Shown here in pieces: positions 33,536 to 42,238 of a stretch of DNA of 64,000 nt (its first letter is position 1; every line of letters begins with the position of its first letter). Source of the DNA: JAEUHM01 sp964538625 (GTDB taxonomy: Bacteria; Verrucomicrobiota; Verrucomicrobiia; Verrucomicrobiales; Verrucomicrobiaceae); NCBI GenBank assembly GCA_964538625.1, contig CAZIGH010000022.1, forward strand, positions 16,317 through 80,316. Reading direction: 5' to 3'. Under the pieces are notes generated by a model. It saw nothing but the letters and a program-made list of their open reading frames with translations, made no database searches and had not been told where the DNA came from. The translations under genes and the position numbers were made by a program.

Positions 33536-33551
33536 GCCAGGAGTCAAAGTG

Positions 33552-33589
33552 GTGTCCGACACACGTCCTTTTGGGGTGAGCAGACTCAC
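33552..33589. repeat. Two short palindromes between amtB and the Gfo/Idh gene
   Basis: GTGTC-C-GACAC (33552-33562) and GTGAG-CAGA-CTCAC (33576-33589) are perfect 5-base-arm inverted repeats spaced 13 bases apart. They may be operator half-sites for the divergent genes; nothing else in the sequence proves a function. Confidence 0.35.
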
Positions 33590-33675
33590 GAACTTACCGG
33601 CCAGTGTAAAGTAGGAAGCATTCCATTGTCCGTTGACAGAATGACGCTTGTCCGCTCGACTTTACTCTCCTGACC

Positions 33676-34713
33676 ATGAAGAAATACAACGTTGGAATGA
33701 TAGGCTACGGCTGGGCCGCAGGTGCTCACATTGACGCAATCAATGCAACCACGAGCGGGCAAGTGACGGCAGTGTACTCCTCTCGCCCGCTGGATGAGGG
33801 TGAGCTCAGCGCGAAGCATGGCCGCCCTATGAAGGCATACAGTAAGCTGGAGGACATGCTGGCAGACCCAGAGATCCATGCGGTGGACATTTCTTCCTAT
33901 CCCAGCCAGCACAAGGAGCAGGCCGTGGCTGCGGCGAAGGCCGGGAAGCACCTTATCCTGGAGAAGCCCATGGCTATGACCCTGGAGGACTGCCGTGAGA
34001 TCGTGAAGGCGGCCAATGAGGCGAAGGTGAAGGGCTGTGTGTGCTTTGAATGCCGCTTCTCCGGGCAGTTTACTTCCACGAAGGCGCTGGTGGACGAGGG
34101 ACTGCTGGGTGATCTGCACTACGGAGAGATCGATTACTATCACGGCATTGGTCCGTGGTATGGGCAGTTCCGCTGGAACATCTTCAAAAAGGATGGGGGC
34201 TCTGCGCTCCTTACCGCTGGCTGTCATGCTTTGGATGCGCTTTTGATGTTTATGGGGAACGACGTGGAGGCGGTGAGCAGCTTGAGCACCAAGTCCCGGA
34301 GCGAGATATTCGCGCCGTACGAATATGATACCAGCAGTGTGACGATCCTTCATTTCAAGGGGGGGCGGGTCGGTAAATGCGCCGCCATTGTGGACTGCCT
34401 GCAGCCGTACTACTTCCACACTCACCTGGTAGGCAGCCATGGCAGCTTGCTGGACAACAAGTTCCACTCAGCGAAGCTGCACACTGACAAACACGGTTGG
34501 AGCAATCTGAACATGAAGATGCTCGACAGTGGTGATGTGAGCGACCACCCGTATCAAACGCAGTTCCAGGCCTTCTTTGATGCGCTGGATGAAGGCAAAG
34601 ACATGCCGCTCACGAGCCTTGCGGAAAGCTTGAAGTCCTTCGAGGTGCTCTTTGCCGCAGACAAGAGCGCGGCGGAGGGCGGCCGTCTGGTGAAGATGAG
34701 CGAGTTGGCTTGA
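33676..34713 (+). CDS. Gfo/Idh/MocA-type oxidoreductase, cytoplasmic
   Basis: NAD(P)-dependent oxidoreductase of 345 residues. It opens with the Rossmann motif NVGMIGYGWAAGAHI (residues 5-19), has the family EKP signature in HLILEKPMAMTLEDC (about 95-109) and the C-terminal substrate region GGSALLTAGCHALDALLMFMG with the catalytic-histidine-like GCHALD. There is no signal peptide, so unlike the other Gfo/Idh/MocA protein in the window it should be cytoplasmic. Substrate is unknown, most likely a sugar or polyol. It is divergent from amtB copy 2 and lies upstream of the DUF2868 gene. Confidence 0.9.
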   Translation: MKKYNVGMIGYGWAAGAHIDAINATTSGQVTAVYSSRPLDEGELSAKHGRPMKAYSKLEDMLADPEIHAVDISSYPSQHKEQAVAAAKAGKHLILEKPMAMTLEDCREIVKAANEAKVKGCVCFECRFSGQFTSTKALVDEGLLGDLHYGEIDYYHGIGPWYGQFRWNIFKKDGGSALLTAGCHALDALLMFMGNDVEAVSSLSTKSRSEIFAPYEYDTSSVTILHFKGGRVGKCAAIVDCLQPYYFHTHLVGSHGSLLDNKFHSAKLHTDKHGWSNLNMKMLDSGDVSDHPYQTQFQAFFDALDEGKDMPLTSLAESLKSFEVLFAADKSAAEGGRLVKMSELA

Positions 34714-34769
34714 GTGTCATTGAGTTGTCGCTTGGCTACTGGCTGAAGCCGTCCTAGGGTGCGTCGGAA

Positions 34770-36092
34770 ATGCGTTGGGAGGACAGGCTGGCGGTATTGA
34801 GGTGGCGTTCCGTTGAAGAAGCGGACGCCACTGGGGCCGTGTTTTCGGGTGAGCTGCGCAAGGCGGCCACCCTGGCGGCACTGGGTGACCAGGATTTCTT
34901 GGTGGCGCGGGCTAGGCATCTGGATGAGACCTCGCCGCCCGGTGTGCTAGCCATGGCGGAGACGCTGCGCACGCCGGTGCTTCCTTCTTGGCCGAGGTGG
35001 CTTCTTTTCAGCGGTGCTGCCGTTTTGGGTTATGCGCTCACGGAGCTGGGAGAACGAGGACAGATCAATCTGTTGGCCCTTCCTCTGGTGGTGATCCTGC
35101 TTTGGAACGTGCTGGTCTTTGCCACTTCCATGCTGGGCATCATAGGGCCGCAGCAGCCTCCTGCCTGGTTGCTGGCGTGGTTTCGGCGGAAGGATCGCGG
35201 CGCATTGAGAGTCTTCCAGGAGCGTGCGCTGCCGTTCAGTGCATTAAGCGCTTCCATCTCGGTGAAACAGTGGCTGCACCTTGGGGCGCTGTTTCTGGCT
35301 CTGGGCAGCATTGCGGGGCTGTATGCGAAGGGATGGTCCACGGAGTACCGCGCGGTATGGGAGAGCACGCTATTGGATGAGGAGGGGGCGCGGCGCTTTT
35401 TTGCTCTGCTGTTCGCTCCTGCAGCGAAAGTCTTCGGCCTGGGGATTCCCTTGGATGAACTGGCTGAGATGCGGGCTGGAGCAGGCAGGCCGGATGTGGT
35501 GGGCGCTTCGGCACTACCGTGGATTCATCTTTACGCAGGCACGCTGGTGCTCGTGGCTGTGCTTCCTCGTTTGGTGCTGGCCGGGCTGACGTGGGTGAGA
35601 GGGCGCCTGGCTCTGGATGCGATGTGGCGCCGCATGGGATGGGTGGACTACGAGGAGAGACTTCGGCGAGCAGTGAGTGGAGCCGGGGAGCATGTCTGGA
35701 TGCTGCTGCATGGCTGGCGGCCACAGGATGAGCAGCGGGATCGCTGGAGTGAGGCGGTGGAACAGCATCTCGGCGGGCAGGTCCAGATAGAGCACCTGCA
35801 TGTGCCGGCGGGTGAGGAGGACGAGTTCGTTGGCTCGTGGTCGCCCCGTGAAGGTGCGGTGGTGCTGGTTTTCAATGCCTCTTCCACGCCTGAGGTGGAG
35901 GTGCAGGCGAGACTGGCGGAAGAGATTCGCCAGCGCTCGGATGGGGCGAGGGTGGTGGCGCTGGTCGATGCGCTGCCGCTGCGCCAGCGCCGTGCGGAAC
36001 TGGGAGTCGCGTCCCGGCTTGATCTGTGGCGTCAGGTCATGACGGGCCGGGTAGATGAACTGTGGATCACGGGTGAAGAACATGCCGTCTGA
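34770..36092 (+). CDS. DUF2868 membrane protein
   Basis: Member of the DUF2868 family, function unknown. The 440-residue protein has an N-terminal soluble region (RWEDRLAVLRWRSVEEADA), hydrophobic segments at about 75-115, about 165-190 and about 255-275, and a C-terminal soluble part (GWRPQDEQRDRWSEAVEQHL and RVVALVDALPLRQRR). The gene overlaps the start of the DUF3482 GTPase by 11 bases, a pairing that also occurs in Pseudomonas and other Proteobacteria, which argues that the two proteins work as one membrane-GTPase complex. No catalytic residues of known families are visible. Confidence 0.82.
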   Translation: MRWEDRLAVLRWRSVEEADATGAVFSGELRKAATLAALGDQDFLVARARHLDETSPPGVLAMAETLRTPVLPSWPRWLLFSGAAVLGYALTELGERGQINLLALPLVVILLWNVLVFATSMLGIIGPQQPPAWLLAWFRRKDRGALRVFQERALPFSALSASISVKQWLHLGALFLALGSIAGLYAKGWSTEYRAVWESTLLDEEGARRFFALLFAPAAKVFGLGIPLDELAEMRAGAGRPDVVGASALPWIHLYAGTLVLVAVLPRLVLAGLTWVRGRLALDAMWRRMGWVDYEERLRRAVSGAGEHVWMLLHGWRPQDEQRDRWSEAVEQHLGGQVQIEHLHVPAGEEDEFVGSWSPREGAVVLVFNASSTPEVEVQARLAEEIRQRSDGARVVALVDALPLRQRRAELGVASRLDLWRQVMTGRVDELWITGEEHAV

Positions 36093-37515
36093 GAACGCCA
36101 TCACCCTAAGCCTCGTCTCTCACACGAATGCGGGCAAAACCACGCTTACACGCACGCTGTTGCGCCGTGATGTGGGGGAAGTGCGGGACGCTCCGCATGT
36201 AACGCTTTTCAATCAGGAGCATGTGCTGGTGGAGACCGAAGAAGCCAAGCTTGTGCTCTGGGATACGCCCGGTTTCGGGGACTCTGCCCGTTTGCTCAAA
36301 CGTCTGCGACGGGAAGGTAACGCGGTGCTCTGGTTTCTCTCCCAAACGTGGGATCGCATGACGGATCGTCCGCTCTGGTGCAGTCAGCAGGCGCTGAAGA
36401 ATGTGCGCGAGGACGCGGATGTGGTTTTGTATCTTGTGAATGCGTCGGAACCTCCCGGTGCTGCGGCATACTTGGCTGCGGAGATGGAAATCATCAGTTG
36501 GGTAAAGAAGCCGGTGCTGGCTCTGCTCAACCAGACGGGTGAACCTCGCCCGCTGGCCGAAGAACTGCGTGAGATCGAAGGATGGCGGGAAGAACTGAAG
36601 CGCTGGGACTGCGTGCGCGGGGTGCTGACGCTGGATGCCTTTACTCAGTGCTGGGTGCAGGAGGATCGCCTGCTGGCGGCCCTTGATGGCGTGCTGTCGG
36701 AGGCGAAGCGCGGGTCATTTCGAGCGGTACGTGCCGCCTGGACGAAGCGGCATGAGGAAGTGTTTAGTCAGTCCATGAGGGAGTTGGCCACCATGCTTGC
36801 CGCTTCTGTGACAGACGGGGTGGAAGTTCGCCCTGAGACACTGTTGGAGCGCGTAGGCATAGGACGTGGGGGATTGACGCGGGAGTTTGGGATGGCCCGG
36901 CAGCAGATGGCGGCACAGCTGGCTGCTCGCATGGAAGCTACGACCAACCGTCTCATTGCACTTCATCAGCTCAGCGGCAGTGCAGGACGCCAGGTGGTGA
37001 ATGTCTCCCGGGAGCATTTCCAAACTCCAGCACAAGTTCATGAGAGCATCTGGACTGCCATCGGCGGGGCTGCTACTGGTGCGGCGGCGGGTTTGCTGGC
37101 AGACCTCAAGGCGGGCGGATTCACTTTCGGAGGAGGGGCGCTGCTTGGGACGCTTGGCGGTGGGTTGGGAGCTTATGCCCTGGCCAAAGCCACGAATTTG
37201 GTGCGCGGTGGCGACTCTCGCGTGCACTGGTCTCGCGGACACTTCGTGGAGCAAGTTCACCTAGCCATGCTCTGCTACTTGGCGGTGGCCCACTTTGGAC
37301 GCGGGCGTGGTGAGTGGGAGGCGAGTGCGAAGATGCCGCAGGTATGGGAGGACGCGGTGAAGGCAGTGGTGGAGGAACAACGCGCTGCCTGGGAGTACAC
37401 TTGGAAACTGGCCGTGGAACGAGACAGTCCACTTAGCGAGGTGCAGGCTCGACTTGAGCCGCTGGTTGTGGAGCTGGGGCAGCGGGTGCTGCGTCGTTTA
37501 TATCCACAGGCATGA
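36082..37515 (+). CDS. GTPase with C-terminal DUF3482 domain
   Basis: Predicted P-loop GTPase of the TrmE-Era superfamily fused to DUF3482. The start chosen begins MPSENAITLSLVSHTNAGKTT; the P-loop is NAGKT (about 16-20), switch II is WDTPGFGDS (about 60-68), and the G4 position reads LNQTGEP rather than NKxD, so nucleotide specificity is uncertain. About residues 320-365 form a glycine-rich hydrophobic segment (GGAATGAAAGLLADL and GGGALLGTLGGGLGAY) that could enter the membrane. It overlaps the DUF2868 gene by 11 bases. Biological role is unknown; membrane stress or remodelling is only a guess. Confidence 0.85.
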   Translation: MPSENAITLSLVSHTNAGKTTLTRTLLRRDVGEVRDAPHVTLFNQEHVLVETEEAKLVLWDTPGFGDSARLLKRLRREGNAVLWFLSQTWDRMTDRPLWCSQQALKNVREDADVVLYLVNASEPPGAAAYLAAEMEIISWVKKPVLALLNQTGEPRPLAEELREIEGWREELKRWDCVRGVLTLDAFTQCWVQEDRLLAALDGVLSEAKRGSFRAVRAAWTKRHEEVFSQSMRELATMLAASVTDGVEVRPETLLERVGIGRGGLTREFGMARQQMAAQLAARMEATTNRLIALHQLSGSAGRQVVNVSREHFQTPAQVHESIWTAIGGAATGAAAGLLADLKAGGFTFGGGALLGTLGGGLGAYALAKATNLVRGGDSRVHWSRGHFVEQVHLAMLCYLAVAHFGRGRGEWEASAKMPQVWEDAVKAVVEEQRAAWEYTWKLAVERDSPLSEVQARLEPLVVELGQRVLRRLYPQA

Positions 37516-37533
37516 AGGGGCTCCCTTCGGAGT

Positions 37534-37562
37534 AGTGAGCATGTCTGCAACCACTGCTCACT
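37534..37562. repeat. Inverted repeat downstream of the DUF3482 gene
   Basis: AGTGAGCA (37534-37541) and TGCTCACT (37555-37562) form a perfect 8-base stem with a 13-base loop, 18 bases past the stop of the GTPase gene. No T-run follows, so it is not a typical rho-independent terminator; it could be an attenuating hairpin or a protein site. Confidence 0.4.
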
Positions 37563-37665
37563 GACATTGGGAAAGGGAGGTGCGAGAAAACTCAGAGATT
37601 CCGACAGCGGGGGGCGAAACCTTGCACGGGTTCCGGGGTTGCAGTCTCCAGCTTACCTTCCCCCC

Positions 37666-39087
37666 ATGAATGCTTTTCCTCCAACCCGCCGCGAGTTTTT
37701 GAAAACCACGTCTTCAGGATTCGGCTATCTGGCGTTTGCGGCGCTGGCTCACCATGAGGCTGTGCGTGCGGCTGGGGTGGGTCCGCTGGCACCCAAGGCT
37801 TCCCATTTCCCCGCCAAGGCGAAGAGGGTCATCTTCCTGTGCATGCAGGGGGGGCCTTCGCACGTGGACATGCTGGACTACAAACCGGTGCTGGCAAAAC
37901 AGGACGGAAAGAGCGCACCGGCCACCGCTGGGCGGAACGCAGGGGCGAAGTTGCTGGGTTCGCGCTATACCTTCCGTCAGCATGGACGCAGCGGGCTGTG
38001 GATCTCCGAGTTGCTGCCGAATCTGGCAAAGCATGCGGATGATCTCTGCCTGCTCAACTCCATGAGTACTGACTTACCGGCGCATCCGCAGGCCTTCACC
38101 CAGTTGCACACGGGCAGCACGCAGTTCGTGCGGCCCTCGCTTGGTGCCTGGGCGCTCTACGGGTTGGGAACCGCGAATGAGAATCTGCCCGGTTTCATCA
38201 CCATCAACCCGCCGCCCAATGGAGCCCGCACTTACGGTAGTGCCTTCCTGCCCGCCATTTATCAAGGCACCCGCATCAATGGTGGTGGCAACGGACGCTT
38301 TGCCGCGCTCCAGGGGCGTCTGGGCATGGGAGGCGCAGAGGCTACCGTGGCGAACATCAAGAACTCCCGGCTGGATGCTGCTTCTCAGCGCACGCAACTG
38401 GATCTGATTCAGACGCTTAACAAACAAGTCCTTGCTGAAAGTGGAGGACACAACACGGAGGTGGAAGGTGCCATCCAGAGCTTCGAGCTCGCGTATCGGA
38501 TGCAGGCTGAGGTGCCGAAGGTGATGGACTTGGCGGGCGAAAGCCAGGCGACGAAGAATCTGTATGGCATAGGGGAGAGCGCAACGGATGCCTTTGGCAA
38601 GCAGTGCCTCATGGCGCGCAAGTTCGTGGAAGCCGGCGTGCGATTCGTGGAGATTTCCCATGGGAACTGGGATCAGCACCGCAATCTCACCTCTGACCTG
38701 GAGCGCAACTGCGGGCAGATTGATAAACCCATCGCCGGACTCTTGGCCGACCTGAAGCAACGCGGCTTGCTCAAGGACACGCTGGTGATCTGGGGAGGTG
38801 AGTTCGGACGCACACCGCATTCTCAGGGGAACGATGGGCGAGATCACAACAACAAGGGCTTCACCATGTGGATGGCAGGCGGTGGTGTCAAAGGGGGCAT
38901 GGCCTACGGCTCTACGGATGAGCTGGGCTATGAAGCCGTGGACCGGAAGATGCACATTCATGATTGGCATGCCACTGTGCTGCACCTCCTGGGCCTGGAT
39001 CATGAGAAGCTGACTTACCGCTACGCTGGCCGCGACTTCCGCCTCACGGATGTGTATGGGCACGTGGCCACGGAGATCGTGGGTTGA
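37666..39087 (+). CDS. DUF1501 family protein 2 (exported)
   Basis: Second DUF1501 paralogue, 473 residues. This ATG gives a twin-arginine signal (MNAFPPTRREFLKTTSSGF); an in-frame TTG at 37567 would precede the signal by 33 residues. Motifs are VIFLCMQGGPSHVDMLDYKP (about 58-77), LNSMSTDLPAHPQA, the HGNWDQHRNL metal-ligand-like segment, VIWGGEFGRTPHSQG and GRDHNNKGFTMWMAGGGVKGG. No DUF1549/DUF1553 partner lies nearby. The gene stands alone between the GTPase gene and a convergent peptidase. Role unknown; the fold is alkaline-phosphatase/sulfatase-like by family knowledge. Confidence 0.88.
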   Translation: MNAFPPTRREFLKTTSSGFGYLAFAALAHHEAVRAAGVGPLAPKASHFPAKAKRVIFLCMQGGPSHVDMLDYKPVLAKQDGKSAPATAGRNAGAKLLGSRYTFRQHGRSGLWISELLPNLAKHADDLCLLNSMSTDLPAHPQAFTQLHTGSTQFVRPSLGAWALYGLGTANENLPGFITINPPPNGARTYGSAFLPAIYQGTRINGGGNGRFAALQGRLGMGGAEATVANIKNSRLDAASQRTQLDLIQTLNKQVLAESGGHNTEVEGAIQSFELAYRMQAEVPKVMDLAGESQATKNLYGIGESATDAFGKQCLMARKFVEAGVRFVEISHGNWDQHRNLTSDLERNCGQIDKPIAGLLADLKQRGLLKDTLVIWGGEFGRTPHSQGNDGRDHNNKGFTMWMAGGGVKGGMAYGSTDELGYEAVDRKMHIHDWHATVLHLLGLDHEKLTYRYAGRDFRLTDVYGHVATEIVG

Positions 39088-39094
39088 GCGGATG

Positions 39095-39145
39095 AAGGTC
39101 GAACGTTCAACATCGAAGATCGAACATCGAATGGTGAATGGAACG
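39095..39145. repeat. Degenerate ATCGAA/TCGAAC repeat tract
   Basis: The intergenic stretch between DUF1501 protein 2 and the convergent peptidase contains TCGAACGTTC, AACATCGAA twice and GATCGAAC in quick succession, an imperfect tandem pattern unlike the flanking coding sequence. It resembles a dispersed intergenic repeat, but copies elsewhere cannot be checked in this window. Confidence 0.4.
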
Positions 39146-39155
39146 GACAGCCGAT

Positions 39156-41321
39156 CTACGGTTTGAGGTGTCGAACGAGAAAGTCGAGGCGTAGCTTCGA
39201 GCCGTAGCGCGTTTCCGCAGCGCCGTGACCGGCGCCGATGATGGGCATGTAGTCGAAGGTCTTCCCGGCGCGTTGCAGCGCGGCGACGACTTGGGTGGTG
39301 CTGGCGGGGTCAACGTTGGTATCCAGCTCTCCTACGATGAGGAGGAGGTGGCCTTGGAGTTTCGCGGCGTCTTCTGCATTGCTGCTGCGGACGTAGCTGT
39401 CATCCACCGGCCAGCCCATCCACTGCTCGTTCCACCAGATTTTGTCCATGCGGTTGTCATGGCAGCCACAGTCCGCTACGGCGACTTTGTAGAAGTTGTG
39501 ATGGTCTAGCAGGGCGCGCATGGCATTCTGTCCTCCGGCACTGCCGCCGTAGATGCCGACGCGGCTGAGATCCATCCAGGGGCGGGTGCTTGCTGCCTCT
39601 GTGATCCAGCGGATGCGATCCGGGAAGCCTGCGTCTTTGAGGTTCTTCCAGCACACGTCGTGGAAGGCCTTGCCACGGTGGTTGGTGCCCATGCCATCCA
39701 GCTTGACGACGATGAACCCGCTCTGGGCGATTTCGTGCATTCGTGTGAGTCGGTCAAAGGTCTTGGGCGCGAAGGCACCGTGCGGCCCAGCGTAGATGTC
39801 CTCGACCACGGGGTATTTCTTCGCCGGGTCGAAGTGAGAGGGCTTGATGAGGATGCCGTGGATGTCGGTTTTGTCATCGCGGCCCTTGGCGACGAAACGC
39901 TCTGGCATGGTCCACCCGCTGGCGAGTAGGGCTGTGGCATCCGCTCGTTCCAGGGTGGTGATGAGGCTGCCATCTGTGCTGCGGCGCAGTTCATGCACGG
40001 GAGGATGATCGGCACGGGACCAGCTGGCGATGAAGTGCTTCCTGTCTGGTGAGAAGCTGATGTCATGGTTGCCATCTGCTTGCGTGAGCTGAACGAAGCC
40101 GCTGCCATCAAGGTGGATGCGGCAGAGGTGGAGGTGGTAGGGGTCTTCACCTGCCCGCAGTCCACTGGCGAGAAACCAGATCTGTCGCGCTTGTTCATCG
40201 ACGTGGAGCACTTCGCGGACGGGCCATGCGCCTTTGGTGATCTGGTGCTTGGGCTTGCCAGTGGGGATGTCGTAGAGGTAGAGGTGGCACCAGCCGTCGC
40301 GCTCGCTCATCCAGAGGAGTTCGCTACGGTCATGCAGCCAGTGACGCCAGGTCTTTTTCGTGTAGTCGATGAAGGTGGTGGCAGTCTCTTCTACGACGAT
40401 GCGCGTGGTGGCGGTGGCGGGGTTCACGGCGAGGATACGGTAGAGCTGGTGCCCGCGCTGGTTGTAGTCGAAGTAGAACTCGCTGCTGTCTGGTGCCCAG
40501 GTAGCTTCCCACTTTCCGCTCGGTGAGAAGGGTGTGGGATGGAGGTCGGTCGGGACTGATTGTTTAGTACCTTCTTTGTTCTCGATAACCCAGTGGGGTT
40601 GGGGCAGGGGATCACCGGGCTTGACGTAGTCGAAGACTTTGAGCTTGGGATGGAGGGAGTCCTGGGGAGTGGATTCGACGAGGGTGACTTGCCTGCGGGG
40701 AACGTCTTCGGCTTTGGTGAAAGCCCGCCATTGGCCGTTTGGAGAGCGGCCATCTCGTGGTCTTGCTTCTGGAGTGGCTTCGTTTTTACCCTTGCCGTCG
40801 ATGAGGCATGTTTCGGGAAGTGGACCGGCTTCCACGGTGGCGAGGGGCTTTCCTTCGCTGTCTTGGATGAGCCAGACGTGGCTTTCGAAGGTGTGCTGTC
40901 GGCGTTGGGAGTGGGGCTTGAGTTCACCAAAGGGTTTGCGCTCACCTTGAGGGTTGATCCAAAGGAGTTTCACCGTGGCGTCCGTCTCGTTGATGAAGGT
41001 GATGGCGGTCTCTTCTCCGGTGCGAGCGCTGGGCCTGATGTCGATGCGGCTCTGCGAGGTGCGCTGCGGTGCAGGTTCTGCGATACCCAGGGCTGCGAGA
41101 GTGGGCTGGCGCTTGATGTCGCCGGTGTGCGCATTCACCAGCACATACTCGAACTGTTTCTCACCGATCTGCACGCGATACCAGAAGGAGTCTCCGTTTT
41201 CCAGCCAGCGTGGCTGGAGCGCGCTGCGGAAGACTTTGTTCCGTGTGTGTGCGTCGTAGTCCTGTGCGGACACGAGGCAGGTGATGGAGGTGGCGAGCAC
41301 GAGGAGGAGTCTTTCAGTCAT
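39156..41321 (-). CDS. S9 family serine peptidase, DPP-IV-like
   Basis: Secreted prolyl-oligopeptidase-family enzyme of 721 residues. The ATG (MTERLLLVLATSITCLVSAQ) starts a signal peptide; the frame continues upstream inside the epimerase gene. An N-terminal DPP-IV beta-propeller is followed by the catalytic domain with nucleophile serine in GIYGGSAGGQNAM (about 590-602), aspartate in VGELDTNVDPAS (about 670) and histidine in GAGHGAAET (about 702). Family members release X-Pro dipeptides from peptide N-termini. Its start overlaps the stop of the proline-racemase-family gene by 8 bases (ATGACTGA), which suggests joint use of proline- or hydroxyproline-containing peptides. Confidence 0.88.
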   Translation of the reverse strand: MTERLLLVLATSITCLVSAQDYDAHTRNKVFRSALQPRWLENGDSFWYRVQIGEKQFEYVLVNAHTGDIKRQPTLAALGIAEPAPQRTSQSRIDIRPSARTGEETAITFINETDATVKLLWINPQGERKPFGELKPHSQRRQHTFESHVWLIQDSEGKPLATVEAGPLPETCLIDGKGKNEATPEARPRDGRSPNGQWRAFTKAEDVPRRQVTLVESTPQDSLHPKLKVFDYVKPGDPLPQPHWVIENKEGTKQSVPTDLHPTPFSPSGKWEATWAPDSSEFYFDYNQRGHQLYRILAVNPATATTRIVVEETATTFIDYTKKTWRHWLHDRSELLWMSERDGWCHLYLYDIPTGKPKHQITKGAWPVREVLHVDEQARQIWFLASGLRAGEDPYHLHLCRIHLDGSGFVQLTQADGNHDISFSPDRKHFIASWSRADHPPVHELRRSTDGSLITTLERADATALLASGWTMPERFVAKGRDDKTDIHGILIKPSHFDPAKKYPVVEDIYAGPHGAFAPKTFDRLTRMHEIAQSGFIVVKLDGMGTNHRGKAFHDVCWKNLKDAGFPDRIRWITEAASTRPWMDLSRVGIYGGSAGGQNAMRALLDHHNFYKVAVADCGCHDNRMDKIWWNEQWMGWPVDDSYVRSSNAEDAAKLQGHLLLIVGELDTNVDPASTTQVVAALQRAGKTFDYMPIIGAGHGAAETRYGSKLRLDFLVRHLKP

Positions 41322-42183
41322 GGGGGATGCCGTGTTGGAAGGGATCGTCCTCATGAAAGAGGAGTTTGGATTCGGCAGTGATGAAGGCGGTGCCGGTGAT
41401 GGTGGGGATGATTCCCTTGTCCGCCGTTTCGTAGGTGGCTTCAAAGATGCTGCCGATGATGCTCTCCTGACGCCAGACTTGCCCAGGTGCCAGAAGTCCA
41501 TCTGCGGCCAGGCAGGCCAGTTTGGCACTGGTGCCGGTGCCGCAGGGGGAGCGGTCATACTCGCCACCGGGGCAGACGACGAAGTTTCGGCTGTGGCTGT
41601 GTGCGGCGGGTGAAGGGGCGAAGAACTCGATGTGATCCACTTGGGGGTAGCCTGCGGCGTGGATGGCGTTCCGGAGTGTGGCTGAGTCGTGAAGCAGTGC
41701 GGAGATGTTTTGTGGGCAGAGGGCCAAGGTGGGGTGACTGGTGAGAAAGAACCAGTTTCCTCCCCACGCGACGTCGCCGATGTATCCTCCGGCGTGGACG
41801 CTGGTAGCGAGGCGGTAGGAAAGGACGTTTCGCACGCTCACGCGTCCATCGTCGTGAAGGATGGCGGTGACTGTGCCCACGGGGGTCTCGAAGCGATGCG
41901 CGCCGGGCTGGATGCGCCCCAAGTGATGGAGTGTGGCGACCACGCCGATGAGTCCGTGGCCGCACATGCCGAGGGTACCGACGTTGTTGAAGAAGAGGAC
42001 GCCGGACGTGCAGGTCGTATCTACCGGTGGCAGCAGGAGTGCGCCTACGATGACCTCATGACCGCGTGGCTCGGCGATGATGGCCCGCCGCCAGAGTGGG
42101 AGTTCGTCAGCGCTGAGTCCGCCCATGACGACGCGGGTGGGCTCGCCACCGGTGTGGGAGTCAATGATGGGGATGCTTCGCAT
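41314..42183 (-). CDS. Proline racemase family, probable 4-hydroxyproline 2-epimerase
   Basis: Cofactor-independent epimerase of 289 residues. Both catalytic cysteines of the family are present: MCGHG (about residue 73) and DRSPCGTGT (about 213), so it is a racemase/epimerase rather than a trans-3-hydroxyproline dehydratase, in which the second cysteine is replaced. The N-terminus (IPIIDSHTGGEPTRVVMGG) is typical. Epimerisation of trans-4-hydroxy-L-proline to the cis-D form is the likeliest reaction by family knowledge; proline itself remains possible. The stop codon overlaps the peptidase start by 8 bases, implying coupled translation. Other hydroxyproline catabolic genes (dehydrogenase, deaminase) are not visible nearby. 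Confidence 0.85.
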   Translation of the reverse strand: MRSIPIIDSHTGGEPTRVVMGGLSADELPLWRRAIIAEPRGHEVIVGALLLPPVDTTCTSGVLFFNNVGTLGMCGHGLIGVVATLHHLGRIQPGAHRFETPVGTVTAILHDDGRVSVRNVLSYRLATSVHAGGYIGDVAWGGNWFFLTSHPTLALCPQNISALLHDSATLRNAIHAAGYPQVDHIEFFAPSPAAHSHSRNFVVCPGGEYDRSPCGTGTSAKLACLAADGLLAPGQVWRQESIIGSIFEATYETADKGIIPTITGTAFITAESKLLFHEDDPFQHGIPHD

Positions 42184-42220
42184 GGGAGGCTGCGAAGACG
42201 GTGGTTCAGTGGCGCGGTGG

Positions 42221-42238
42221 GTGATTGTGAAGAATCAC
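42221..42238. repeat. Short inverted repeat upstream of the epimerase gene
   Basis: GTGATT (42221-42226) and AATCAC (42233-42238) make a perfect 6-base-arm palindrome with a 6-base loop, about 40 bases upstream of the epimerase start on the minus strand. A regulator binding site is possible. Confidence 0.3.

Noticed and set aside
33476..33673. A 65-codon plus-strand frame upstream of the Gfo/Idh gene
   Set aside because: It overlaps the sigma-54-like promoter and inverted repeats, has a non-ATG start and no recognisable protein features.
33591..33675. A sigma-70 promoter with TTGACA for the cytoplasmic Gfo/Idh gene
   Set aside because: A TTGACA is present but no acceptable -10 hexamer occurs 16-18 bases downstream.
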